From: Palsa-147 sp049279675
GTDB taxonomy: Bacteria; Acidobacteriota; Terriglobia; Acidiferrales; UBA7541
DNA: 64,000 nucleotides
Direction of reading: 5' to 3'
Assembly (NCBI GenBank): GCA_049279675.1
Contig: JBAPOP010000059.1
Coordinates: forward strand, 10,140-74,139
Part shown: positions 25,895 to 35,279 of the stretch, piece by piece
Layout of the letters: every line of letters begins with the position of its first letter
How positions within the stretch are numbered: position 1 is the first letter of the stretch
Translations under genes and position numbers: made by a program
The notes under the pieces: model-generated
What the model was told of the DNA's origin: nothing
Database searches by the model: none
Seen by the model: the letters and a program-made list of their open reading frames with translations, nothing else

Positions 25895-26904
25895 AAATTC
25901 TCGTTCGCGCGACGAACTGGGTGGGCGATGCGATCATGGCCATCCCCACACTGCGGGCAATCCGCACGCGCGAACCGCACGCCGAAATTACCATTCTCGC
26001 GCGCCGCTGGGTTTCATCTCTGTACGAAGGCCAGGGCCTCGCGGACCAGTTGCTTGTCTTAGAAGATCTCGCGGACGCGTCAGCGACCATTCGAGCACAG
26101 CATTACAACGTCGCAATTCTCCTTCAAAACGCATTTCACGCCGCGTGGTTGGCGTGGCGTGCCGGAATTCCTGAACGCATCGGCTACTCCCGCGACGGGC
26201 GCAGCGCACTTCTCACCCGCGCGATATCAGTGCCAGCGGCTGGAGAAATTCCAGCCCACGAAACTTATTACTATCTCGAATTGTTGCGCCGCAGCGGCTG
26301 GCTGAACCAGTTGCCGGAGGTTGGTGAGATCCGACTCACGATTTCACCCGAGAGCCGCGCACGAGCGGAGAATAAGATTATCTGCGCTGGCGCCCGTCCT
26401 GCCTCACGCCGTATCGCGATTGCGCCTGGCGCAGCCTACGGGTCGGCGAAATGCTGGCCTCCCGAGCGATTCGCTGAGCTTGCCGACGGCTTGATTGCTA
26501 GCTTCGACGCCGATGTGATACTTTTCGGCGCGCCATCCGAACGCGATATCGCCGCGAGAATCACATCGGGAATGCGGCATCGTGCCGTGAACCTTACAGG
26601 CGAAACACCCATTGAAGATCTGCCGGCGCATTTTGCGGCCTGCGACGTTTTCGTCGGCAACGATTCGGGTGCAATGCACGTGGCCGCGGCTGCCGGAGTA
26701 CCGGTCGTCGCCATCTTCGGGTCGACCGATCCCGATGGGACCGCGCCGGTAACTTCGCGGCGCACGCTGGTGCGCGTAGCGCCGTCATGCAGCCCGTGCT
26801 TTTTGCGCCAGTGCCCGGTAGACCATCGCTGCATGACTCGCATCGAAGTAGGCTTGGTCGACGAGGCAGCCCGGAGATGGCTCGAGCAGCGAGGCGGGGC
26901 ATAG
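25891..26904 (+). CDS. waaF: ADP-heptose:LPS heptosyltransferase (WaaF type)
   Basis: GT9 glycosyltransferase adding L-glycero-D-manno-heptose to the LPS inner core (337 residues). N-terminus KILVRATNWVGDAIMAIPTLRAI, the acceptor/donor region APGAAYGSAKCWPPERFAEL, and NDSGAMHVAAAAGVPVVAIFGSTDP are the WaaF signature. The TTG start at 25891 overlaps the lpxK stop (TTGA); a longer open frame from 25738 lies inside lpxK and is ignored. A Cys-rich tail (CSPCFLRQCPVDHRCM) is typical of WaaF. Confidence 0.93.
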   Translation: MKILVRATNWVGDAIMAIPTLRAIRTREPHAEITILARRWVSSLYEGQGLADQLLVLEDLADASATIRAQHYNVAILLQNAFHAAWLAWRAGIPERIGYSRDGRSALLTRAISVPAAGEIPAHETYYYLELLRRSGWLNQLPEVGEIRLTISPESRARAENKIICAGARPASRRIAIAPGAAYGSAKCWPPERFAELADGLIASFDADVILFGAPSERDIAARITSGMRHRAVNLTGETPIEDLPAHFAACDVFVGNDSGAMHVAAAAGVPVVAIFGSTDPDGTAPVTSRRTLVRVAPSCSPCFLRQCPVDHRCMTRIEVGLVDEAARRWLEQRGGA

Positions 26905-26908
26905 AAGA

Positions 26909-27490
26909 GTGAGCGGCTCGAAATCCAATCCTCAAGCGAGGCACCGCGCTGTCTTTCTCGATCGCGACGGGACAATCGCGGAGGAAGTCGGCTACGCGAA
27001 TCACATCAGCCGCTTCGTTGTGTATCCGTTTGCGGCGACGGCGATCCGGCGGTTGAACGAAGCTGGTTTGCCGGTCATCGTTGTCACGAACCAATCAGGC
27101 GTCGCCCGGGGGTTTTTCCCGGAATCATTGATTGAGAAAATGCACGAAAAAATGGTCGAAGAACTTGCGGCGGGTGGCGCGCGCGTCGACGGGATGTACT
27201 ACTGCCCGCACATTCGCGATGACGGATGTTCGTGCCGGAAGCCGCTTCCCGGTATGCTGGAGCAGGCCGCGCGCGAGCATAATCTCGAAATACCCGGCTC
27301 GGTGCTCGTGAGCGACCGTTACAACGATATTCAAATGGGATACGAGAATGGCTGCCGGACTGTCCTCGTGTTGACGGGCTATGGCCGAGGCGATTACGAA
27401 TGGAATCGCGCGAAATGGCCACGGCAACCGGATCACGTAGTCGAAAATCTCGCGGACGCCGTTGAGATTATTTTGAAGGAGAAGCGTTGA
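26909..27490 (+). CDS. gmhB: D-glycero-D-manno-heptose 1,7-bisphosphate 7-phosphatase
   Basis: HAD-superfamily phosphatase of ADP-heptose synthesis (193 residues). Catalytic FLDRDGTIAEE (DxDGT), TNQSGVARGFF, zinc-binding CPHIRDDGCSCRKPLPGM (Cys/His loop of GmhB), and SDRYNDIQMG. Starts with GTG four bases after waaF and ends overlapping the next TTG start. Confidence 0.93.
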   Translation: MSGSKSNPQARHRAVFLDRDGTIAEEVGYANHISRFVVYPFAATAIRRLNEAGLPVIVVTNQSGVARGFFPESLIEKMHEKMVEELAAGGARVDGMYYCPHIRDDGCSCRKPLPGMLEQAAREHNLEIPGSVLVSDRYNDIQMGYENGCRTVLVLTGYGRGDYEWNRAKWPRQPDHVVENLADAVEIILKEKR

Positions 27491-28545
27491 CTGCTGCGCG
27501 AAGAAAGCGGAAGCAGCCGCCCTCAAGCGTTGGATCGAGTCCAGATTTGACTCGCTTGCTCGATCTGATTGCTGCGTTTCCCAAGCAGACGATTGCGTTG
27601 GTTGGCGACCTTGTCCTCGATCAATTCGTCTCCGGCGAAATCTCCCGCGTTTCGCGCGAGGCTCCGGTTCTGATTTTGCGCCACCGTCGCACCCGCGCGC
27701 TCCCGGGTGGCGGCGCAAACGCGCTCAATAATCTCGCCGACCTCGGCGCTCGCGTTCTCCCTGTCGGCGCAGTTGGCAACGATCGGTCAGGACTTGCGCT
27801 TCTCGATTACTTCCGCAGGAAGAAAATTGATGTTTCCGGAATCGAGAAAGTGCGTGGCTGGACCACTCCAACGAAAACACGTTTTCTCGCCGGTTGGACT
27901 CACACCACCGAGCAACAGGTTCTGCGCGTAGATGATGAGCCGCCGGAATCGATTCCCATGGATGTGCAGAAGAAAATTGCGAAGAAGGTGCGCGAACGGT
28001 CCAGCCATGCGCGAGCGGTATTGGCGTCCGATTATGGTTTCGGGTCCGCGACGCCGTCAATCGTCGAGAACATCCGCGACGGCAGGCCCACGACGCTCGA
28101 CTCGCGCCACTCACTGCTTGCCTTCAGCCAATCCGGCGTCACGGCTGCGACGCCGAACGAGTCCGAGCTCGAGGCGCTCTTCCAGCGGCGTATCGGGAAC
28201 GACTCCTCCGTACTCGAAGAACTTGGTCGCCGCGCTCTCGGTGAACTGCGATTGCAGGCGCTCCTCGTCACACGCGGAAAAGACGGCATGGCGCTCTTCG
28301 AGCAGGGCCAACCCACGCGATCAATTTCGATCTTTGGCTCCGAAGAGGCTGCGGACGTGACCGGTGCCGGTGACACCGTCATCGCCGTCTTCACATTGGC
28401 CTTGGCCGCTGGTGCGACGTTTCTTGAGGCGGCCCATCTCGCGAACTACGCCGGCGGAATTGTCGTGATGAAGCGCGACACCGCAACCGTAACGTGCGCT
28501 GAACTCGAAAATGCCGTGCGTTCTTCCGCGATCTCTACGCGCTGA
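27487..28545 (+). CDS. hldE1: D-glycero-beta-D-manno-heptose-7-phosphate kinase (HldE kinase domain)
   Basis: PfkB/ribokinase-fold kinase (352 residues) making heptose-1,7-bisphosphate. Seen are VGDLVLDQFVSGEISRVSREAPV, LPGGGANALNNLADLG and the C-terminal DVTGAGDTVIAVFTLALAAG. In E. coli this domain is fused to the nucleotidyltransferase as HldE; here they are two genes (HldA/RfaE1 arrangement). TTG start overlaps the gmhB stop; the ribosome-binding GGAG lies inside gmhB. Confidence 0.93.
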   Translation: MTAARRKRKQPPSSVGSSPDLTRLLDLIAAFPKQTIALVGDLVLDQFVSGEISRVSREAPVLILRHRRTRALPGGGANALNNLADLGARVLPVGAVGNDRSGLALLDYFRRKKIDVSGIEKVRGWTTPTKTRFLAGWTHTTEQQVLRVDDEPPESIPMDVQKKIAKKVRERSSHARAVLASDYGFGSATPSIVENIRDGRPTTLDSRHSLLAFSQSGVTAATPNESELEALFQRRIGNDSSVLEELGRRALGELRLQALLVTRGKDGMALFEQGQPTRSISIFGSEEAADVTGAGDTVIAVFTLALAAGATFLEAAHLANYAGGIVVMKRDTATVTCAELENAVRSSAISTR

Positions 28546-28556
28546 AAACCTATCCA

Positions 28557-29045
28557 ATGGACACATCAAAGAAAATCCTCGGCCGCGACGGACTCAAGCG
28601 CGCGCTTGAACCGCATCGCAAGGCCGGCGAGAAGATTGTGCTCGCGAATGGATGTTTCGATCTTTTGCACGCCGGACATATCCGCTACCTTACCGGTGCT
28701 CGAGCGGAAGGCGACATTCTCGTCGTAGCGATAAATTCTGACTCGAGCACGCAACAGCTGAAAGGTCCCGGACGGCCAATCCTTCCGGAGAGAGGGCGAG
28801 CCGCACTCGTTGCCGCGCTCGCTTGCGTGGACTTCGTCGTCATCTTCGCAGAACCGACTGTTGAATCGCTGCTGAACGAACTTCGTCCAAACGTTCACGC
28901 CAAGGGGACCGATTACACTCCTGAAACAGTTCCTGAGCGAGACATGTCGGCTCGGCTCGGAATCCGCGTTGCCATCGTAGGTGATGCAAAGAAACACTCG
29001 ACGCGTGATCTCCTCGCAAGTATCCGCAAGCGCGCCGATGGCTGA
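28557..29045 (+). CDS. hldE2: D-glycero-beta-D-manno-heptose 1-phosphate adenylyltransferase
   Basis: Cytidylyltransferase-fold enzyme (162 residues) forming ADP-D-glycero-D-manno-heptose. It has the signature NGCFDLLHAGHIRYL and later GTDYTPETVPE, matching the RfaE2/HldC group. Partner of the kinase encoded immediately before. Its 3' end overlaps the waaC start by eight bases. Confidence 0.93.
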   Translation: MDTSKKILGRDGLKRALEPHRKAGEKIVLANGCFDLLHAGHIRYLTGARAEGDILVVAINSDSSTQQLKGPGRPILPERGRAALVAALACVDFVVIFAEPTVESLLNELRPNVHAKGTDYTPETVPERDMSARLGIRVAIVGDAKKHSTRDLLASIRKRADG

Positions 29046-30042
29046 GTCGCCGCGATTCCTTATCGTGCGCCTCGGCTCTCTCGGCGACATTGTTCACACG
29101 CTTCCGGCCTCCGCGGCGCTCCGCGATTCGTTCCCGTACGCGCGGCTCGACTGGGTGGTCGAATCGCGCTGGACGCCAATTCTGGATGGCAATCCCGACC
29201 TGAATCATGTGATTCCTCTCGACCGTTCATCCACCGCGGGCGTGCTGCACACCGTGGAAGGTCTTCGCAACGCGCACTACACTTGCGCCCTCGAATTTCA
29301 GTCGCTCTACAAGTCCGCGCTTCTCGCCCGCGCTGCCGGACCCAAAGAAGTACTCGGCTTCGATTGGAATTACGCGCGCGAAGCCCCGGCCTCGCTTTTG
29401 TATTCGCGGCGCATTCATCCTTCGGGTGCGCACAAAGTCGATCACAATCTCGCCCTCGCGGAGGCTGCGGGCGCGGAGGCCGTCGCGCCGCGATTTAATT
29501 TACCGAAATCTGACGAAGCGGACGAATGGGTAAGCGAGCAGCTTAGGCAGCACAGCCTGACGGATTTCTATGTCATCAGCCCCGGCGGCGGCTGGCGATC
29601 AAAATGTTGGCCTTCCGAGAGATTTGGCCAGCTTCACCGGGAATTGGCGAAGCGCTACGGATGGCGCGGTGTTGTCAGCTTCGGTCCGGGCGAGGACACG
29701 ATTGCAAACGAAGTGATCGAAGCCGCCGGCGATCCTGCGCCAATCTCGTTCGCGATGGACCTTCCACAATTAATAGCTCTGCTTCGTTGCGCGAAATGCG
29801 TCATCGCGGCAGACACAGGCCCGCTTCATCTAGCCGCCGCGCTCGGCACGCCCGTCGTTGGCCTTTACGGCCCCACCGATCCAGCGCGCAACGGCCCATA
29901 CGGCACTCGGAATGTGGTCGTCCGGAATGCGCTGCTCGAGGAAACAACTTACAAGCGTGGCGCATCGCATTCTCCCGCGATGCTACGCATTGAAGTCGCG
30001 GATGTCGTGACCGCCGTTGGCCAGCTCGTGGAGAATTCTTAA
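29038..30042 (+). CDS. waaC: LPS heptosyltransferase (WaaC type)
   Basis: Second GT9 heptosyltransferase of the cluster (334 residues), attaching heptose to Kdo. N-terminus PRFLIVRLGSLGDIVHTLPA, VISPGGGWRSKCWPSERFGQL, and ADTGPLHLAAALGTPVVGLYGPTDPARNGPYG. ATG 29038 was chosen because the residues before it belong to the overlapping adenylyltransferase. Length and LGDIVHTLP favour WaaC over WaaF. Confidence 0.9.
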   Translation: MAESPRFLIVRLGSLGDIVHTLPASAALRDSFPYARLDWVVESRWTPILDGNPDLNHVIPLDRSSTAGVLHTVEGLRNAHYTCALEFQSLYKSALLARAAGPKEVLGFDWNYAREAPASLLYSRRIHPSGAHKVDHNLALAEAAGAEAVAPRFNLPKSDEADEWVSEQLRQHSLTDFYVISPGGGWRSKCWPSERFGQLHRELAKRYGWRGVVSFGPGEDTIANEVIEAAGDPAPISFAMDLPQLIALLRCAKCVIAADTGPLHLAAALGTPVVGLYGPTDPARNGPYGTRNVVVRNALLEETTYKRGASHSPAMLRIEVADVVTAVGQLVENS

Positions 30043-30611
30043 TGCCTGGGCCCTGGGTTACCCGTTGGCGCGTTCGTGCCGGTTATCCGCTCTCGATTTT
30101 GTATATCGCATTGGCGGCGCCAACTATCGCGTTTATCGCGGTCGGCGCCGCGGTGGCCGCCGTTGGAGTTTTCGTTCGCGCCGCCGCCGCCGGACATTTG
30201 CGCAAGCTTGAAACCCTCACGACTTCGGGCCCATATGCCTGGACGCGGAATCCTCTCTATCTCGGAAGTTCGCTGTTGGCTATGGGATTCGCGGTAGCCG
30301 GCGGATCGCTTTGGAGCGCGCTCGTGATCGTCGTGTACTTCCTTATATTTTATCCCGCCGTCATGAAAAAAGAGGAAGGCGAACTTCACACGCGCTATGG
30401 CAACGCATTTGACGAATACGCCACCCGCGTGCCCCTATTTTGGCCGCGCCCGCCTAGCCATTCCGACTCAGATGGATCTCGACAGAGCGACTCACGCTTT
30501 TCTTGGGATCAATACCGACGAAATCGCGAGTATCAAGCCGCGATTGGAGTTCTCGGCGCACTTGTCCTCGTGTGGCTGAGAATGATCGTGCGACAGCGCA
30601 CGGGATGGTAG
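30042..30611 (+). CDS. Isoprenylcysteine carboxyl methyltransferase-like membrane protein
   Basis: A 189-residue membrane protein with three or four hydrophobic segments and the ICMT/PEMT signature TSGPYAWTRNPLYLGSSL followed by EEGELHTRYGNAFDEYATRV. In bacteria this family methylates lipids or small acceptors at the membrane using S-adenosylmethionine; the substrate here is unknown. ATG overlaps the waaC TAA by one base (TAATG), so it is the last gene of the LPS operon. A role in modifying an envelope lipid is an inference from position. Confidence 0.75.
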   Translation: MPGPWVTRWRVRAGYPLSILYIALAAPTIAFIAVGAAVAAVGVFVRAAAAGHLRKLETLTTSGPYAWTRNPLYLGSSLLAMGFAVAGGSLWSALVIVVYFLIFYPAVMKKEEGELHTRYGNAFDEYATRVPLFWPRPPSHSDSDGSRQSDSRFSWDQYRRNREYQAAIGVLGALVLVWLRMIVRQRTGW

Positions 30612-30641
30612 GGATTAAACGATCCGTCGAGATTCGCGGGG

Positions 30642-30902
30642 CTACTGCAAGCGGTAGATTTCGTGCATCACGCGCTGAAATTTTGGCCGATAGATCAGAT
30701 CGAACGCGCGTTCCTTGCCGGGAAACATATCGAGTGCGAGTTTGCGGGTCGCGGCAGCCATTTGGGACGCTTCTTCGGGCGACAGGCTGCCGGAAGCAAT
30801 CGTGTCGAGCGCCAAATAAACCAGTATTCGCAGACGGCGCATCCGCCTGCTTTCGTCGTCGATTTCTTCTTGTGTTGGTTTTTGTGTCTGGGTCGATTCC
30901 AT
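30642..30902 (-). CDS. Small conserved-looking protein of unknown function
   Basis: An 86-residue, probably all-helical, charged protein with no signal or membrane segment: EEIDDESRRMRRLRILVYLALDTIASG, then SPEEASQMAAATRKLALDMFPGKERAFDLIYRPKF. An AGG sits upstream of the ATG. Codon use and length look like a real small gene, and no competing frame covers it. I do not recognise the family. Confidence 0.6.
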   Translation of the reverse strand: MESTQTQKPTQEEIDDESRRMRRLRILVYLALDTIASGSLSPEEASQMAAATRKLALDMFPGKERAFDLIYRPKFQRVMHEIYRLQ

Positions 30903-30982
30903 CGTTGGCCTGGGACCGGATCGAAATTATTATGAACTGTTGAATTCGAGGCGACAATAGTACGGAGGGTCAGGTTTCCATA

Positions 30983-31255
30983 ATGCAACCAGATAAAAAT
31001 GAACGCTGCGTCGTCATTCACACGGCTGGATCGATGGCAGAAGCGATGGTGATTCGCTCGCTTCTCCAAAGCGCGGGTATTCGCTCACCCGGCTCCGTCT
31101 CCACCGATCCATTTCCGCTTCGTGAATCGCCGGAAGGCACGCACGGCGAAGAAATCGTTGTCCTGGAGTCCGACGCCGAGACAGCGAAGGATGTCATCGC
31201 AACTTACCTTCGCGCCGGATCCAGCGGTTCCGCCTCTGACGACACGGCGAAGTAA
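30983..31255 (+). CDS. DUF2007-like small protein
   Basis: A 90-residue protein with a DUF2007/GlnB-like ferredoxin-fold pattern: CVVIHTAGSMAEAMVIRSLLQSAGIRS, then EEIVVLESDAETAKDVIATYL. Such small proteins are often annotated as putative signal-transducing proteins; function unknown. Divergent from the 86-residue gene and convergent with comEC. Confidence 0.7.
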   Translation: MQPDKNERCVVIHTAGSMAEAMVIRSLLQSAGIRSPGSVSTDPFPLRESPEGTHGEEIVVLESDAETAKDVIATYLRAGSSGSASDDTAK

Positions 31256-31274
31256 CCGTTCCAAGTCATCGTGC

Positions 31275-31290
31275 CGATGCGGCTGCATCG
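31275..31290. terminator. Hairpin between convergent genes
   Basis: CGATGC-GGCT-GCATCG, six base pairs with a four-base loop, between the end of the DUF2007-like gene and the end of comEC. No T-run. Confidence 0.25.
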
Positions 31291-31319
31291 CGACGCGGCC
31301 TGCCCGAATCTTGCCTCAA

Positions 31320-33983
31320 TTATTCCGCTGGATGCGTGTCGCGATAAGTGGTGACGAGCAGAGTCCTCGCATTTGAAATCGTTGTAACGGCGCCGTCGCG
31401 ATCCGTTCGCAGCACTCGCACGCCGTCCCTCTGATAGCGCTCGAGAACCGCCGGGTGCGGCTGTCCGAATGTGTTTCCTTCGCCGACGGAAATAACCGCG
31501 ATTCGCGGCGCCACCGCGGCCAGAAATGCATCCGTTGACGATGTCTTGCTCCCATGATGCGGCACTTTGAGAATGTCCGCGGAGAGCGAATCACCGTCGG
31601 CTAGAATTTCGTTTTCCGCTTTCTGTTCGATGTCGCCCGCGAGCAGAAACCGCGATGCGCCGGCTTCGACACGCAGCACCAGTGAATTATTATTTGGATT
31701 CGACGCCAACTCACTCGTCTCGCTCGGCCAAATTACCTCTCCGTGCGCGGTTCCGAAATCGAAAGCATTGCCGCGATGCTCGTGAACCACCGGCACTCCC
31801 GCGGCTCGGGCCTGGGCGATGAGTTCCCCGTAAGCGCGCGTGTCAACGTCCGATCCGACCCAGAGTTGGCCGACGTGAAAATCGTTCAGAACTGCCCGAA
31901 GGCCGTCGAGATGATCGTGATGCGCGTGCGTCAACGCGACGACGTCGATTCGTTTCAGTCCGCGCGACCAAAGATAGGGCGCAACCACTTCCTCTCCAAT
32001 ATCGATGGCGGCGCGATATTGTCCGGAGAACTCGCTGCCGGCTTCGCCTCCGCCGTCGATCAGCATCGTCCGTCCGTCCGGAAACGCCGCGAAGATCGAA
32101 TCGCCTTGGCCGACGTCGAGGACGGTCACTTCCATCGCGCCCGTCGCGACTTGAGGACTAAATGGATGCGTCGCGGCTGCGAGCGTAATCGTGGCGAACA
32201 CTAGCGCAACGGCCAACTCGCACACACACACAACGCGCGTGCGTTTCTGTAATCGCATCGCAACGCTTCGCTTCGAGCGCGAGCGTCCCGGCTTGCTCGT
32301 GCGCACGAGCGCGCATAGCGCCACTAAACCGGCCAGCCACGCAATCATCAGCCATTCCGGCGGCGCAGGAACTCGATATGACGCGCGTGGCAGCGCGGCG
32401 AACCAGTGCACCGATGCGAGCAGCAATTTGCATAGGACTAGGAGCGCCATCGCCAGCGCATCCGCGAGTCGCTTCCATACGAAGCTCGCGCCGAGCATCA
32501 GATACCCCAGCGGCACGATCAGGCCAGTCAGAAAAACCGCAGGCACATTGCTCAGCGGTCCCGCCAGCGTCACGCGATGGAAATCGAGCGCGAGCATCGC
32601 CATCATCCCGGTTTGCAACGCGAACGAGAGAAGGACGAGTTCCCAGATTCGCAATCCCGCGCGAATCGGAGCGGCGAGCAATTCGTCCGAGCGCCGCGAG
32701 AATGGCGCAGGCACGCGCTGCGCCAGCCAATGGGAAGCCGCGCGCAAGTCCAAACGAAACTGCGCGATCTTCGGCGCGTGCGACGCGTCTCGCGTGACGT
32801 CGCCCAAATGTGCGAGCCCTGCGAGGTAAGGTTCTCCTGTCCGCTCGATCCACGGAAGTGCGAGTCCTGCGATTACTCCCGCAGCGAGAAATGACAATTG
32901 GAAACTCGAGTCGATCAATTCCGACGGCCGCCAAAGAAGCAGTAGGAGTGCGACTAGCGCCACGGAATTCAATAACTCCACACGGCGGAAAAAAGGCCGC
33001 GCGGCCAAATAAAACGCGGCCATCAGCGCTGCGCGCAGTATCGGCGGCCGGTCTTGCACGATTCCAACGTACGCAACGAGTGCGACGAACGTCACGAGCG
33101 CTGTAAGCCACCCGGGCGACCGCAATTTCCGCCCTAGCCAAAGCAAAAATACGCACAACGCTCCCACGTGCAAACCCGCGACCACAAGAACGTGATACGC
33201 GCCCGTTGTTTGAAACTCGGTGGATACTTCGGAAGTTACGAACATCCTGTCGCCCAATAGCATCGCGCGCAGGATCGCCGCTTCTTCGGGTGCAGAGGCG
33301 AATGCGGCGTCCAGGCGAGCGAGGAGTGCGCCACGCGCGCGTGCGAGCCAATAGGGGATCCCTAGACGTGGCGTAGATAATTTTTGCAGCAGGTCGGTGG
33401 TTCGCAGCGTGCCTGTCAGATCGATTCCTTCGCGCGCCAGTTGGGCTCGCATATCAATGGCACCCGGATCCATGAAATTGCGGGGAGCGTGCGCATGGAC
33501 GAGCGCTTCCACTCGATCCCCCGCGCGAACATCCGGCAGCGTCTCGTCGTGCCGCGGATTGAAGTAGTAGTTGGCGCGCAATCCGCCCGTTACCGCAACG
33601 GCGCGCCCGGCCGCGTCCACGCTTTCAAGATCCATTTCGTATCGCACGCCCCACGGCAATCGAAGTGGATCCTCGCGCAAGCGCCCGCGCCAGCGAAGGG
33701 GCTCGCTCATGTCCAGGCGGTTTTCGGAAACCATACGTGCAATTCGATTCGCGGGCACGATCAAATGTTCGAGTGAGGCGGCAGCTCCGCCCAGAGCTGA
33801 CCAGGCGATAAGCGCTGCGATAAATGAGGTCCATATTGTCTTCGAAAAACGCAGTAGCAAAGCGGCAAGAAGAATTAGGAAAGCAGCGGAAACGAGCCAG
33901 ATCGTCGGCGCGAGCGGTCGCGCGAGGCGAAGCAGAATGCCGCCAGCGAACGCCGCGACAATCCACACCGCCGGAACTCTCAT
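31320..33983 (-). CDS. comEC: ComEC/Rec2-family DNA uptake channel with metallo-beta-lactamase domain
   Basis: Predicted inner-membrane channel of natural transformation (887 residues). It has an N-terminal DUF4131 region with two membrane helices and an OB-like domain (RWRGRLREDPLRLPWGVRY), and a Competence domain with many hydrophobic helices starting LRAMLLGDR ... GAYHVLVVAGLHVG. The C-terminal metallo-beta-lactamase domain carries LDVGQGDSIF, IDGGGEAGS, LTHAHHDHLDGL and KVPHHGSKTSS. All parts of the long form of ComEC are present. Start ATG overlaps the preceding methyltransferase stop (TAATG). Confidence 0.92.
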   Translation of the reverse strand: MRVPAVWIVAAFAGGILLRLARPLAPTIWLVSAAFLILLAALLLRFSKTIWTSFIAALIAWSALGGAAASLEHLIVPANRIARMVSENRLDMSEPLRWRGRLREDPLRLPWGVRYEMDLESVDAAGRAVAVTGGLRANYYFNPRHDETLPDVRAGDRVEALVHAHAPRNFMDPGAIDMRAQLAREGIDLTGTLRTTDLLQKLSTPRLGIPYWLARARGALLARLDAAFASAPEEAAILRAMLLGDRMFVTSEVSTEFQTTGAYHVLVVAGLHVGALCVFLLWLGRKLRSPGWLTALVTFVALVAYVGIVQDRPPILRAALMAAFYLAARPFFRRVELLNSVALVALLLLLWRPSELIDSSFQLSFLAAGVIAGLALPWIERTGEPYLAGLAHLGDVTRDASHAPKIAQFRLDLRAASHWLAQRVPAPFSRRSDELLAAPIRAGLRIWELVLLSFALQTGMMAMLALDFHRVTLAGPLSNVPAVFLTGLIVPLGYLMLGASFVWKRLADALAMALLVLCKLLLASVHWFAALPRASYRVPAPPEWLMIAWLAGLVALCALVRTSKPGRSRSKRSVAMRLQKRTRVVCVCELAVALVFATITLAAATHPFSPQVATGAMEVTVLDVGQGDSIFAAFPDGRTMLIDGGGEAGSEFSGQYRAAIDIGEEVVAPYLWSRGLKRIDVVALTHAHHDHLDGLRAVLNDFHVGQLWVGSDVDTRAYGELIAQARAAGVPVVHEHRGNAFDFGTAHGEVIWPSETSELASNPNNNSLVLRVEAGASRFLLAGDIEQKAENEILADGDSLSADILKVPHHGSKTSSTDAFLAAVAPRIAVISVGEGNTFGQPHPAVLERYQRDGVRVLRTDRDGAVTTISNARTLLVTTYRDTHPAE

Positions 33984-35263
33984 TATTTTTTCACTAGCTT
34001 CACCATGCTTTCAATATGGAATGTCTGAGGAAATAGATCGAAGATGTGAACTACGGAGACCGCATATCCCTGCGCGACGAAAACCTCCAAATCGCGTGCC
34101 AGCGTTGACGGCTCGCACGAAACGTAAACGATCGTCGCGGGTCCGAGTTTGCGCAGCGCCGCTGTCCCCTCGGAACCGAGGCCGGCGCGCGGAGGATCGA
34201 GCACGACGCAGTTCGGCTTTTGCCTTACGCCGCGCAGAAAATCGACGGCGTCGGTTTCGCGGATCTCCAGCTTGCCTGTCGCGCGGTTAGCGGGCACCCC
34301 GAAGTTCGCCTTGAAATCGTGCGCCGCTACAGGATTTGATTCCGCCCCGATCACTCGCCGAAATTGCCGCGAAAGTGGAAGCGAGAAAAGGCCGACCCCG
34401 GCGTAAATATCGTAAGCCAGCTCGCCGCTCCCTGCCGCTTCGGCCACCGCCTGCGCCAGTTCGCCCACGAGAATTCGATTCACTTGGAAGAACGATAGGT
34501 GACTGACGCGGTATTGAAACTCGCCGACGGAATAAGTGAGAGAGCCGGGTCCCTTCAAATCCATGCGTTGTTGGCTGACATCCTGGAAGAGAACGCTCGA
34601 GAGCGTCGGGATTGTCTCCCGCAATAGTTGCTGAGTTTCAGCCGGCGCTTTCGGGAACTTTCCGTACGAGAGCGTAAGCAGCACAGATTCGTCGCGCTCA
34701 TCCGCGAACGCCTCTACTTCTCGCAGTGACGCAGGAAGGCCGCCCGACGCGAGCAACTCTCGCACAGCTTCGAATGTCGCCAAGAGCCGCGGTGAGAGGA
34801 TCGGGCAAGTCTCGATGGGAACAATCGACGTGGAATTAGCCTGAAAATATCCGATTTGTGGTGCGTCATCGAGCCCGGTCTCCCGGACTTTCCATTGCGC
34901 CCGGTTCCGGTATCCCCATGGTGGCGACGCGTGAGCCACGATCGGCCCGGTCCAATCAATCTTCCCAATCCGTCGCAGCGTTTCTCGCAGGATTTGCTCT
35001 TTATAACGGAGCTGCGCTTCGTACGGAATGTGCTGGTAGTGGCAGCCGCCGCAAGTAATGAAGTGCGGGCAGTCGGCTGCGATCCTCTCCGGCGAAGGCG
35101 TGAGCACGCTTTCCAGGCGCCCGCGAACAAACTTCTTCTTTTTCTCGGTTGGAACAACTACGACGGTCTCATCCGGCAGTACGAACGGCACAAAAACCGT
35201 CGCGCCCTCGTGATGCGCGAGGCCGTCTCCCCCGTAAATCAGTTTTTCGATTTTTACATCCAT
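33983..35263 (-). CDS. RNA m5U methyltransferase, TrmA/RlmD (RumA) family
   Basis: S-adenosylmethionine-dependent uridine C5-methyltransferase for 23S rRNA or tRNA (426 residues). N-terminal TRAM-like domain (KIEKLIYGGDGLAHHEG), [4Fe-4S] cysteines in DCPHFITCGGCHYQHI (CxxxxxCxxC) with a later Cys, AYDIYAGVGLFSLPLS SAM motif, and DPPRAGLG with the catalytic YVSCEPSTLARD. RlmD-like (U1939) is the likely role but RlmCD-type specificity cannot be excluded. Part of the birA-coaX operon. Confidence 0.88.
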   Translation of the reverse strand: MDVKIEKLIYGGDGLAHHEGATVFVPFVLPDETVVVVPTEKKKKFVRGRLESVLTPSPERIAADCPHFITCGGCHYQHIPYEAQLRYKEQILRETLRRIGKIDWTGPIVAHASPPWGYRNRAQWKVRETGLDDAPQIGYFQANSTSIVPIETCPILSPRLLATFEAVRELLASGGLPASLREVEAFADERDESVLLTLSYGKFPKAPAETQQLLRETIPTLSSVLFQDVSQQRMDLKGPGSLTYSVGEFQYRVSHLSFFQVNRILVGELAQAVAEAAGSGELAYDIYAGVGLFSLPLSRQFRRVIGAESNPVAAHDFKANFGVPANRATGKLEIRETDAVDFLRGVRQKPNCVVLDPPRAGLGSEGTAALRKLGPATIVYVSCEPSTLARDLEVFVAQGYAVSVVHIFDLFPQTFHIESMVKLVKK

Positions 35264-35279
35264 GGTTGTCCGATGTGGA

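Noticed and set aside
31797..33351. Arg-rich minus and plus frames of up to 397 residues within comEC
   Set aside because: Out-of-frame shadows of the comEC coding sequence without family motifs.
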